DNA of 15,347 nucleotides from Cytophagia bacterium. Lineage in GTDB: Bacteria > Bacteroidota > Bacteroidia > Cytophagales > Cyclobacteriaceae. The notes beneath the pieces were generated by a model, which saw only the letters and a list, made by a program, of their open reading frames with translations, made no database searches and was not told the origin of the DNA. The position numbers and the translations under genes were made by a program. Of the stretch, positions 4,731 to 12,681 are shown one piece after another; within the stretch, counting starts at the first letter, position 1; every line of letters starts with the position of its first letter. The stretch covers positions 1-15,347 of the forward strand of contig JABXIP010000059.1 in assembly GCA_013373005.1 (NCBI GenBank), read 5' to 3'.

Positions 4731-7694
4731 TTAATTTCCTCCACCGGTTTTCTCCAGTTTCAGACTCTCTCCTTCTTTGATTTTCTCTTCAGTCTGCTCA
4801 TCTACCAAATCATAGCGAAGCGTTCTGCCTTTCAAGGTGGCAGGCAAGCCATAAGCCATCCATTCAGGCATTGGAGCATCCTTCAAATAGTGATCGAAGA
4901 ACTGACCCATTCTAACTGAAAGATCCTTTCTATTTCTTCTTTGTCTCAGGTTGTGATCCTCATCATTGTAAACGACCATCCACGATGGTTTCTGAAGTCT
5001 TCTCAAAGACATATAAAACTCAATACCCTGGTACCATGGCACTGCGCCATCCGCATCGTTGTGCATAATAAATAGTGGCGTATTGATATCAGGCACGCTA
5101 AACAATGGAGAATTCTCTATATATAGATCGAAATTATCCCAAAGTGTTCCGCCAATTCTTGACTGAGTCTTTTCATATTGGAACATACGGCTCATTCCAG
5201 ATCCCCAACGAACTCCACCGTAAGCAGAGGTCATGTTGGCAACAGGAGCACCTGCACCTGCTGCAGCGTACATATCCGTTTTGGTAACCATGTAGGCAAC
5301 CTGATATCCACCCCAGCTCTGACCCTGAATAGCCATTTTCTTCTCGTTTACAAAGCCCATGGCCATCACCGCCTTAGTTGCAGGTACTACGTGATCCATA
5401 GCGCTCTTACCAGGGTGACCTAACTCGTACTTAATATCCGGCACCAAAACCAGGTAATCATTACTTACGAAGTAAGGAATATTCACTGTACTGGCACTTG
5501 GTGCAGGGCTTGGATGGCTATAGAATGAATCTGATCTTCTTTCGTAGAAATAAGCGATTAGCGGATATTTCTTGTTCGGATCGAAGTTTTCAGGCTTATA
5601 TAGAATAGCCTGCATTACTTCACCATCGTAGTCCGATTTGAATTCGATTAATTCAGCAGTTCCCCAGTTGTATGGATCTTCCTGAGCATCTAAATCAGTT
5701 AGTTTTTTCAAACCATCCATATCAAGGTTATCCGCTTTGTAAACCTCTGGATATTCCTCATAAGTAGACATTCTCACTAAAACTCTATCAGCATCTTTGG
5801 CTTTACCACCTATGCTTACACTCATGTCTTTCATAAGGATCTCCTCAGGTTGTGAGGCATTTGTCATGTCAGCATATGCAAAACCAGAAGCTTTAGTCCA
5901 CTCATTGAACACGCTTAGCAAGGCTTTACCTTCCGCTTGAAAGTATTCCTCTTCACGGTCCAATCTTTGGTATCTATACACTAACTTATTTGCTCTTCCC
6001 TGACCTGCAGTGATATTTACGGCTGCAGTTCTTCCCTCAGGGTCGAACTTCCAAATATCATATCTATCATAAAGGTATATGGCATCATCCTCCGGAGCCC
6101 AACCGGCACCTCCATAGCTACCAGCCAAAGAAGGGCTATCATGCAGCTCATCAGCAAAGCTCACATCCATACCGGCTGTAAGGTTGGTAACCTTACCATT
6201 GCTCACATTCATGGTGTAGTAATGTCCATCTTCCTGATTAAACCAAGAAAGGTACTTTGCTCCTGGCGATGGTGAAGCATAACCTACTACAGCCTCCATC
6301 AACAACTCAACCTCACCGGTATTAGCATCGACTTTATAGTAGTCTCTTGGTAGCTGAGTATTCCATGTATACTGGGTTCTAAATCGTTTATCATCACTAG
6401 CAATGAAGAAGTCTCTATCGTGACGAGTGTCAATTGATACTGACTCTAAATCAGAGCCCTCTAGCTGAACAAGCTTGTTCGACTGAAGGTCATAAAGCAC
6501 CTCATATGTTCTGTTTTTTTCACGGCCAGCCTGCAGTTTCTGCATGGGCTGAATATATGGATCGTTGTACGACCAAACATCTACCTGAGGTCTTTCATCT
6601 TTTAGAATAGTAGTATCACTTTCATAAGCATACTCAACCGGATTGGGAGCTGTACCGAAATAAAGCCTCTTACCACTTTCTGAGAATCTCAGGTTACTGT
6701 TGTCACTCACTCTCCATCCTTCCGGAATACCAGCTGTCAATGAATCGGCTAAAACATTGGCTGCTCCGTTGCCGGCCCAATACATAATACTCCAGATTTT
6801 GTCATCAGCATCCTTTTCACTGCCAGTAGCAAAGAAGGCCATTTGGTTTCCACCATCACTAACAGACATTTTTTTATAATCGGTCATTCCAACGCTCAAC
6901 TGAACAGGAATCCCCATTTCAGTATCCATGGCGAAAACACCAGAAGGATTCAAAGAGTCTACTTTATCGAACTCATAAAAGAGGTGGCTACCGGTCTTAG
7001 ACATGGTGTATTCCATCACGCCTTGCATGCTTCTCATCTCACCGGTCGCCATATTATACAGCACTAGTTCAGTTCCCTTAGACTTCTCTCTTGGGTTCTC
7101 TGGTTCCGCAGGCTCTTCCGCCTTCACCTCAGTCTCTTCTTCTTTCTTTTTCTTCCTTTTCTTTTTGCCCTTAGCAGGCTCTTCTACCGGAGTTTCCTCT
7201 TTCTTTTCTGGCTTCTTTTTTACCTCTAACGGCTTCTCATATAACCAAGCCATCCACTCGTTTGACTCTTCCGGAAGCTGATAATTTTTTACTCTCGCAA
7301 ATTTCTGAATATCTCCAGTACCTAAATTCAGCACAAAAAGTGAATCTTTAGGCATTTTGTTGGCTGCTGTTTTCTTAAGCTTAAGCTCTCTTTCTTCAGC
7401 GTAAGCAGGCTTAATCTCTCCTACTACAAAGGCGCTGTTGTTTGAAAAAGAGTAGCGCGAAACTCTGTCTATAGTAATAGACTGATCGTTGTTGAGATTT
7501 CTGATTTCCAATACAGCATCTCCTACTTGTGGTGCGAATCTCCATCCGGCCCAGTTACCATCATTACTGATGCTAGTTGACTGGATTCCTTTCCAATCAT
7601 CATAAACATCGTGAGTAAGTGGCTTTTTCTGAGCCCAGGAAACGCTTACCATTAAGGCAAATAATAGCGTAAGCTTAATTTTTCCGGTTAACAT
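4731..7694 (-). CDS. Exported S9 family (prolyl oligopeptidase) serine peptidase
   Basis: A 987-residue exported serine peptidase that probably cleaves oligopeptides. It has a signal peptide at 1-21 (MLTGKIKLTLL...SWA, then QKK). A long N-terminal beta-propeller-like region runs to about residue 680, followed by a C-terminal alpha/beta-hydrolase domain. The triad aligns by motif with DPP4-type enzymes: S793 in GQSWGGY, D882 in HNDADGAVP and H914 in DEDHNL. The frame stays open to 7751, but I start at 7694 because the signal peptide begins there and because a good promoter (7723-7752) lies inside the extension. The propeller carries an unusual Lys/Glu/Pro-rich insert at about residues 157-207 (coordinates 7074-7226). 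There is no T9SS-type C-terminal domain. It is divergent from a second exported protease 103 bp away. Exact specificity is not visible. Confidence 0.95.
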   Translation of the reverse strand: MLTGKIKLTLLFALMVSVSWAQKKPLTHDVYDDWKGIQSTSISNDGNWAGWRFAPQVGDAVLEIRNLNNDQSITIDRVSRYSFSNNSAFVVGEIKPAYAEERELKLKKTAANKMPKDSLFVLNLGTGDIQKFARVKNYQLPEESNEWMAWLYEKPLEVKKKPEKKEETPVEEPAKGKKKRKKKKEEETEVKAEEPAEPENPREKSKGTELVLYNMATGEMRSMQGVMEYTMSKTGSHLFYEFDKVDSLNPSGVFAMDTEMGIPVQLSVGMTDYKKMSVSDGGNQMAFFATGSEKDADDKIWSIMYWAGNGAANVLADSLTAGIPEGWRVSDNSNLRFSESGKRLYFGTAPNPVEYAYESDTTILKDERPQVDVWSYNDPYIQPMQKLQAGREKNRTYEVLYDLQSNKLVQLEGSDLESVSIDTRHDRDFFIASDDKRFRTQYTWNTQLPRDYYKVDANTGEVELLMEAVVGYASPSPGAKYLSWFNQEDGHYYTMNVSNGKVTNLTAGMDVSFADELHDSPSLAGSYGGAGWAPEDDAIYLYDRYDIWKFDPEGRTAAVNITAGQGRANKLVYRYQRLDREEEYFQAEGKALLSVFNEWTKASGFAYADMTNASQPEEILMKDMSVSIGGKAKDADRVLVRMSTYEEYPEVYKADNLDMDGLKKLTDLDAQEDPYNWGTAELIEFKSDYDGEVMQAILYKPENFDPNKKYPLIAYFYERRSDSFYSHPSPAPSASTVNIPYFVSNDYLVLVPDIKYELGHPGKSAMDHVVPATKAVMAMGFVNEKKMAIQGQSWGGYQVAYMVTKTDMYAAAGAGAPVANMTSAYGGVRWGSGMSRMFQYEKTQSRIGGTLWDNFDLYIENSPLFSVPDINTPLFIMHNDADGAVPWYQGIEFYMSLRRLQKPSWMVVYNDEDHNLRQRRNRKDLSVRMGQFFDHYLKDAPMPEWMAYGLPATLKGRTLRYDLVDEQTEEKIKEGESLKLEKTGGGN

Positions 7695-7722
7695 GATCTT
7701 GCGGTTTAATATTGATACCCCA

Positions 7723-7752
7723 CAAATATAATTGACTGGTCGTGTTGACAAA
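7723..7752 (-). promoter_or_regulatory. Bacteroidota-type promoter of the S9 peptidase gene
   Basis: On the minus strand TTTG (7749-7752) is followed after 18 bp by TATATTTG (7723-7730), a full match to the -7 consensus TAnnTTTG and close to the usual 19-bp spacing. Transcription should start near 7716, about 22 nt before the ATG at 7694. This excludes the longer reading frame beginning at 7751 from being translated from this promoter. Confidence 0.7.
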
Positions 7753-7797
7753 GACTTCTTATATTGATGGAATTCAATTTCAAACTATTCAAACTTC

Positions 7798-10242
7798 ATG
7801 AAGCATAGAATTTTACTTACGCTAGCCATGCTATGTATTTTCAGCTTGGCCAAAGCGCAAAAAACCATAGAAGAAACCATCGCTGGTTCTGAAAAGAAAG
7901 ATGGATACTTCACCTACTACTGGGATGTAAAAACCGGTAAGGTATGGTTGGAGATAGACAAATTTGACACTGAATTCCTATATGTGAATTCGCTAACTGC
8001 CGGCTTAGGCTCAAATGACATTGGTTTAGACCGTGGTCAGCTGGGCGGAACTCAGATTGTTGAGTTCAGAAGAGTTGGTCCAAAAATCCTTATGGTTCAA
8101 CCTAACTACCGATACAGAGCCATTTCGGATAATATGGAAGAAGTGAAAGCGGTGAAAGAAGCTTTTGCTGAATCTGTACTCTGGGGTTTTACTGTTGCCG
8201 CAGAAACTGACGGCAAGGTATTGGTAGATCTTACTCCACTCTTATTATCCGATGCACACGGAGTGAGCCAATCACTGAGCAGATCGAGACAAGGAAACTA
8301 CCGAGTAGATGCAGGACGTTCAGCCATTTACCCTCCAATGCTTAAAAACTTCCCTAAAAACTCTGAGTTCGAGGCTACCATCACATTTACTGGTAGCGGA
8401 GCAGGAGGTTTCTTGAGAAGTGTTACTCCTTCTTCAGATGCTTTCACTTTGCGCATGCACCACTCATTTATTGAGCTACCTGATGCAGGTTATGAGAAGA
8501 GAAAAGCTGACCCACGCTCTGGCTACGGAACCATAAGCTATCTGGATTATGCCACTCCTATTCAGTCAGATATTGAAAAAAGATATACCAGAAGACATCG
8601 TCTGGAGAAGAAAAATCCGGGAGCCAGAATGTCTGACCCAGTAGAGCCAATCCGTTATTATGTAGATAGAGGTGCTCCTGAGCCAATCAAATCAGCGCTT
8701 ATTGAAGGTGCACGTTGGTGGAATCAGGCCTTTGAAGCTGCTGGTTACAGAAATGCTTTTATCGTAGAAGAAATGCCTGAAGGGGCCGATCCACTCGATA
8801 TCCGTTACAATGTAATTCAGTGGGTTCACAGATCTACCAGAGGTTGGTCTTACGGTTCTTCAGTTTCTGACCCTAGAACCGGTGAAATCATTAAAGGCCA
8901 CGTGAGTTTGGGTTCATTGAGAGTAAGGCAAGATTTCCTGATTGCTCAAGGGCTAATTACTCCTTATGAGAACGGCACTACCCCTGATCCGAAAATGCTT
9001 CAAATGGCTTTGGCACGTTTGAGACAACTTTCTGCTCACGAAGTGGGTCACACCATCGGTCTAATGCACAACTACATCTCCAGCACAAACGATCGCGCCT
9101 CTGTAATGGACTATCCTCACCCATTGATTGAATTCAACAATGGCCAGGTTTCTCTGGCTAATGCCTACGATGATGGCATTGGAGCTTGGGACAAAGAAGC
9201 CATTACCTGGGGGTATCAGGACTTCCCAGACAATGTGGATGAGGACAAAGCACTAGATGAGTTGATCGAAGGTCAGTACAAGAAGAATTTATACTTCATT
9301 ACTGATTCTGATTCAAGACCGATCGGAAGTAGCCATCCTCAGTCTCACCTTTGGGACAATGGCAAAAGTGCTACCGAAGAACTGAACAGATTAATGGAGG
9401 TTAGAAAGCATGTATTGGATAACTTCTCAGAGAAAAACATCCCTGTTGGTGCACCAATGGCTACTTTGGAAGAGGTTTTGGTACCAATGTACATGCTGCA
9501 TAGGTATCAATTAGAAGGCGCTGTAAAAGTGGTTGGCGGAACTTACTACAACTACAAGCTGCGCGGTGATAGTCAGCCGTTACCAAGAACAGTTCCAAGA
9601 GCTGAGCAGGAAGCTGCATTGAAGGCACTATTGAATACAGTTCAACCTGTAAACCTGGCCTTCCCGGATCATATCTTAAAACTTTTACCTCCACGCCCTC
9701 CTGGGTTTGGAAGATCTAGAGAAACTTTCAAAGTAAGAACCGGTTTGAATTTTGATGCTGTAGCCCCAGGAGAAACTGTTGCCGGAGCTGTAATGAGCTT
9801 CATCTTTAACGGACAAAGAGCTACTCGCTTGGTTCAACAAAAAGCTATGGATGAAAGCCAATTAGGCTTAACCGATGTGATCAATTTGATCATTGAAGAA
9901 ACCTTCGGCAGAACTTATGGCAACCCTTATCACTTGCAGTTGAATTATGCTACTGAAAATCAAGTGGTTTATGCTCTAATGGATTTATACAAAAATACTG
10001 GAGCATCTGCTCAAGCGAGATCTGAGGCTCTACTAGGTTTAATAAAAATCAAAAATCGAATTAGCGGAAGCACCAGTGAAGGTCTAAGTTCTACTGCTGC
10101 TCATTACGCTTATCTTAATTTGATTATTGATCAGTTCAGAGATAATCCACAAGAATTGCAATTGCAAGATGCTCTTACTCCTCCAGATGGTTCTCCAATT
10201 GGAATGGATATAGAGCAATGGTGCTCGTTTACTGATAATTAA
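7798..10242 (+). CDS. Exported zinc-dependent metalloprotease (DUF5117/DUF5118 type)
   Basis: An 814-residue exported protease. It has a signal peptide at 1-20 (MKHRILLTLAMLCIFSLAKA, then QKT). The long N-terminal part (about 30-270) corresponds to the DUF5118/DUF5117 regions found in this Bacteroidota family (recalled, not searched). The metzincin zinc site is HEVGHTIGLMH at 414-424, with H414, E415, H418 and H424. A Met-turn, SVMDYP, follows with M437. The remaining ~370 residues form the family's C-terminal region with no motif I can name. Length is normal for the family. It is transcribed divergently from the S9 peptidase; the 103-bp gap has a clear promoter only for the other gene. The 5' leader holds a direct repeat TTCAAAC at 7779-7785 and 7788-7794. 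A strong terminator follows. Natural substrates are unknown. Confidence 0.94.
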   Translation: MKHRILLTLAMLCIFSLAKAQKTIEETIAGSEKKDGYFTYYWDVKTGKVWLEIDKFDTEFLYVNSLTAGLGSNDIGLDRGQLGGTQIVEFRRVGPKILMVQPNYRYRAISDNMEEVKAVKEAFAESVLWGFTVAAETDGKVLVDLTPLLLSDAHGVSQSLSRSRQGNYRVDAGRSAIYPPMLKNFPKNSEFEATITFTGSGAGGFLRSVTPSSDAFTLRMHHSFIELPDAGYEKRKADPRSGYGTISYLDYATPIQSDIEKRYTRRHRLEKKNPGARMSDPVEPIRYYVDRGAPEPIKSALIEGARWWNQAFEAAGYRNAFIVEEMPEGADPLDIRYNVIQWVHRSTRGWSYGSSVSDPRTGEIIKGHVSLGSLRVRQDFLIAQGLITPYENGTTPDPKMLQMALARLRQLSAHEVGHTIGLMHNYISSTNDRASVMDYPHPLIEFNNGQVSLANAYDDGIGAWDKEAITWGYQDFPDNVDEDKALDELIEGQYKKNLYFITDSDSRPIGSSHPQSHLWDNGKSATEELNRLMEVRKHVLDNFSEKNIPVGAPMATLEEVLVPMYMLHRYQLEGAVKVVGGTYYNYKLRGDSQPLPRTVPRAEQEAALKALLNTVQPVNLAFPDHILKLLPPRPPGFGRSRETFKVRTGLNFDAVAPGETVAGAVMSFIFNGQRATRLVQQKAMDESQLGLTDVINLIIEETFGRTYGNPYHLQLNYATENQVVYALMDLYKNTGASAQARSEALLGLIKIKNRISGSTSEGLSSTAAHYAYLNLIIDQFRDNPQELQLQDALTPPDGSPIGMDIEQWCSFTDN

Positions 10243-10258
10243 TTACTGATGAATTTTG

Positions 10259-10311
10259 CTTTGCGTCTTCGCTTATCCATGTTTGGTATTCGAAGACGCA
10301 AAGTTTTTTTT
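10259..10311 (+). terminator. Rho-independent terminator of the metalloprotease gene
   Basis: A perfect 13-bp stem: CTTTGCGTCTTCG at 10259-10271 pairs with CGAAGACGCAAAG at 10291-10303. The loop is 19 nt and is followed by eight T (10304-10311). It lies 16 bp after the stop codon. Confidence 0.94.
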
Positions 10312-10313
10312 AG

Positions 10314-10341
10314 TTGCTAACAATAAGCGCTGTTACTTTTA
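10314..10341 (+). promoter_or_regulatory. Candidate promoter of the PqiA-like gene
   Basis: TTG at 10314-10316 is followed after 17 bp by TACTTTTA at 10334-10341, one mismatch from TAnnTTTG. It lies directly after the terminator at 10259-10311 and 35 bp before the ATG at 10377. The spacing is slightly short and the match imperfect. Confidence 0.4.
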
Positions 10342-10376
10342 CTTTAAATACACGTCTACCAGCTGAAAGCTAGCCC

Positions 10377-10907
10377 ATGAACACGAGAAACATTATAGCC
10401 CTTGCCCTTATCATTATTTCACTGATTTGTCTTTACCCGGGCCTTACTCTACCCATTCTCAATATTCATATTGGTGCTCAGGTGCCTCTTTTAGGTGAAT
10501 TCGAACTATACGACAGAACCCAGAGTGTGATTAGTGGAATCAAACTCCTTTATGAATTCGACAACAACCTGGTGGCCACACTTATTCTTTTATTCTCGGT
10601 CATTGTGCCGGTAATGAAGGCCATTCTACTCTGCTTAGTTTTAGCCTTTAAAAACTGGAAACTGAGAACCAGAGTCTATCAATTTGTAGCACTCATTGGT
10701 AAATGGTCTATGGCCGATGTGTTTGTTGTAGGTGTATTCCTAATGTATTTGGCTACCGCTTCTGAGGAAAATATCACCTCCAGTATATTGGAAGGCTTTT
10801 ACTACTTTGCTTCATACTGTATTATTTCTGTAGCTGCTATTCAGGTAATGACTTTGAAAGACATTACCTCAAAACCAGGAGTGAAATCAGAAGATCCTAT
10901 TCAGTAA
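10377..10907 (+). CDS. Single-domain PqiA-like inner-membrane protein
   Basis: A 176-residue integral membrane protein with four hydrophobic segments at about 5-25, 66-90, 112-128 and 138-158. The hallmark of the paraquat-inducible protein A family is GKWSMADVFVV at 108-118, between segments two and three, preceded by a basic loop (KNWKLRTR). E. coli PqiA has two tandem copies of this unit with zinc-ribbon-like cysteines before each. Here there is one copy and no CxxC motif. PqiA proteins normally work with MCE-domain proteins (PqiB) in lipid traffic between membranes, but no MCE or PqiC gene is adjacent. It starts after a terminator, has its own promoter candidate, and lies 90 bp before the glutamate-synthase-like gene on the same strand. 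Co-transcription with that gene is possible because no terminator separates them. Function in this organism is unknown. Confidence 0.9.
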   Translation: MNTRNIIALALIIISLICLYPGLTLPILNIHIGAQVPLLGEFELYDRTQSVISGIKLLYEFDNNLVATLILLFSVIVPVMKAILLCLVLAFKNWKLRTRVYQFVALIGKWSMADVFVVGVFLMYLATASEENITSSILEGFYYFASYCIISVAAIQVMTLKDITSKPGVKSEDPIQ

Positions 10908-10997
10908 TAGCACCTTAGAAAACGGCTTTTCGCACTAAAGTCAAATTTGGCTTGTGCTCCTCAGTTTTTAGCCTGATCTTAAAACAAATCGTGTTTT

Positions 10998-12557
10998 ATG
11001 GATCAAATACAAGATTTTCTTGCGGCTACCCCTTGGTGGGCATATGTTCTGTTTTTCCTATTCCTAGTCTTTCTTCGTGATATACTTCAGAAGAAGCATA
11101 CCATTAGCCACAACTTTCCGATAGTTGGTCATCTCAGATACTTGCTTGAAAGAATTGGCCCGGAATTGCGCCAATACATTGTAGCCAACAACCGCGAAGA
11201 GCTTCCATTCAACAGAAGTCAGCGTTCATGGATTTATGCCAGTTCCAAAAAGCAGAATAATTACCAGGGCTTTGGAACCGATCAGGATCAAAGTGCTGCC
11301 GGATATGTATTTATCAATCCTGCCCTTTTCCCCTACCATGTAAAAGCTGACCATCCGAATACCAAAGAGAAAGACTTGGTGCCCTGCGCGAAAATAATGG
11401 GAGAATACAATCAGCGTAAAAGGCCTTTCCGACCTAGATCCATTGTGAACATATCGGCCATGAGCTTTGGCTCTTTATCTGCCAGAGCAATTGAGTCATT
11501 AAATAAGGGAGCGCATGCCGCTGGTGCTTATCATAATACTGGTGAAGGAGGGTATTCCCCGTATCACAAAACCGGAGCTGACACAGTACTTCAGATTGGT
11601 ACAGCTTATTTTGGCGTAAGAGATGCTGATGGCAATTTCGACTTACAAAAGCTACTGGATATTACTCAAGCGTACCCTCAGGTACGAGCCATTGAAGTCA
11701 AACTCTCTCAGGGAGCCAAACCCGGGAAGGGAGGCGTACTCCCGGCTTCTAAAATCACTAAGGAAATAGCGAAAATCAGACATATTCCGCTAGGTAAAGA
11801 TGTGGTTTCTCCTGCCAACCATACTGCTTTTTCTAATCCATCTGAGCTGCTGGATTTTATAGAAAAACTGGCTAGTAAAACGGGGCTTCCTGTAGGCTTC
11901 AAATCAGCTGTGGGTAAACTAGAACTCTGGGAAGAACTCACTGATCTGATGGTTGAGAAGAACATTGGCCCTGATTTTATCACCATAGATGGTGGCGAAG
12001 GTGGAACTGGTGCTGCCCCTCCTGCCTTTGCCAATCACGTGGCGCTGCCATTCGTTTTCGGTTTCGCTGCCGTTTACAAAATCTTCCAGAAAAAGGGTTT
12101 GACAGACAGGGTAGTGTTTATTGCTTCGGGTAAACTTGGCTTCCCTTCCAATGCCTTAATGGCTTTTGCAATGGGTGCCGACTTGATTAATGTAGCCAGA
12201 GAAGCTATGATGTCAGTTGGCTGCATTCAAGCACAATCATGCCACACCAACACCTGCCCTGCCGGAGTAGCCACCCAAAACAAGTGGTTGCAGCAAGGCT
12301 TGAATGTGAAAGACAAATCAGAAAGAGCAGGTCAATACCTGAAGACTTTGAGAAAAGAGATTCTGGAAATCACTCATGCCGCAGGCTACGAACACCCTTG
12401 CCAAATGACTATGGAAGATGTTGATGTAGGTATGGGCGATAACAACTACACTACCACATTGACTCAGGCATATAAATACAACAAAGAGCCTGTGCCTTTC
12501 AAAGACATGAAAACTCTCACTGAATGTCCTCACTTAGGAGGTATCAAGTCAAAATAA
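10998..12557 (+). CDS. Membrane-anchored FMN-binding glutamate synthase family protein
   Basis: A 519-residue protein equivalent to the FMN/iron-sulfur synthase domain of GltB. It has an N-terminal hydrophobic helix (about 13-28) likely tethering it to the inner membrane. Visible GltS motifs: NISAMSFGSLS (151-161), NTGEGGYSP (180-188), SQGAKPGKGG (237-246), SPANH (271-275), DGGEGGTGA (331-339) and SGKLGF (377-382). The [3Fe-4S] motif is GCIQAQSCHTNTCP, with C409, C415 and C420 spaced as in glutamate synthase, and is followed by AGVATQ. There is no class II glutaminase domain and no GltD gene nearby, so glutamine-dependent glutamate synthesis is not assured; it may use ammonia or another substrate, or a different electron donor. 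Length matches the annotated stand-alone family in Bacteroidota. The short membrane protein upstream is on the same strand. The biological role is unresolved. Confidence 0.94.
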   Translation: MDQIQDFLAATPWWAYVLFFLFLVFLRDILQKKHTISHNFPIVGHLRYLLERIGPELRQYIVANNREELPFNRSQRSWIYASSKKQNNYQGFGTDQDQSAAGYVFINPALFPYHVKADHPNTKEKDLVPCAKIMGEYNQRKRPFRPRSIVNISAMSFGSLSARAIESLNKGAHAAGAYHNTGEGGYSPYHKTGADTVLQIGTAYFGVRDADGNFDLQKLLDITQAYPQVRAIEVKLSQGAKPGKGGVLPASKITKEIAKIRHIPLGKDVVSPANHTAFSNPSELLDFIEKLASKTGLPVGFKSAVGKLELWEELTDLMVEKNIGPDFITIDGGEGGTGAAPPAFANHVALPFVFGFAAVYKIFQKKGLTDRVVFIASGKLGFPSNALMAFAMGADLINVAREAMMSVGCIQAQSCHTNTCPAGVATQNKWLQQGLNVKDKSERAGQYLKTLRKEILEITHAAGYEHPCQMTMEDVDVGMGDNNYTTTLTQAYKYNKEPVPFKDMKTLTECPHLGGIKSK

Positions 12558-12597
12558 ACCACTCCTAACCTCTTCTTTCAGGCGGGTTAGGAGTGGT
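12558..12597 (+). other. Stop-proximal hairpin without U-tract
   Basis: A perfect 13-bp stem, ACCACTCCTAACC at 12558-12570 with GGTTAGGAGTGGT at 12585-12597, has a 14-nt loop and begins immediately after the TAA stop (12555-12557). The following bases (CAGTCCACATC) contain no T-run, so it is either an atypical terminator or a 3'-end stabilising structure. A weaker 6-bp hairpin follows at 12609-12626. Confidence 0.6.
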
Positions 12598-12681
12598 CAG
12601 TCCACATCACATGGAACTAACCATGTAATTCAGGTTACTTAAAACCTCCTTTTTCCCTATCTTCCATTCAACCTTAAAACT

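Noticed and set aside
7003..7281. Ser/Phe-rich 92-codon frame opposite the S9 peptidase
   Set aside because: It is the antisense shadow of the Lys/Glu-rich insert; its composition follows from that.
7709..7768. Two further ATATTGAT octamers matching a half-site of the 1356-1376 repeat
   Set aside because: They are direct, 52 bp apart, not in inverted pairs, and short AT-rich octamers are expected by chance.
9958..10020. NTGAS in the metalloprotease (around residues 733-737) resembling an ApbE flavinylation motif
   Set aside because: The Asp is five rather than three residues before the Thr, and the protein has no flavoprotein relationship. Chance match.
10954..10985. TTTG followed after 19 bp by TAGCCTGA upstream of the GltS-like gene
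   Set aside because: The spacing is right but the -7 element matches TAnnTTTG poorly. Co-transcription with the upstream PqiA-like gene is equally likely.
12658..12665. TATCTTCC as a -7 element for the amidohydrolase gene
   Set aside because: Two mismatches in the TTTG part and no TTG at the expected upstream distance.
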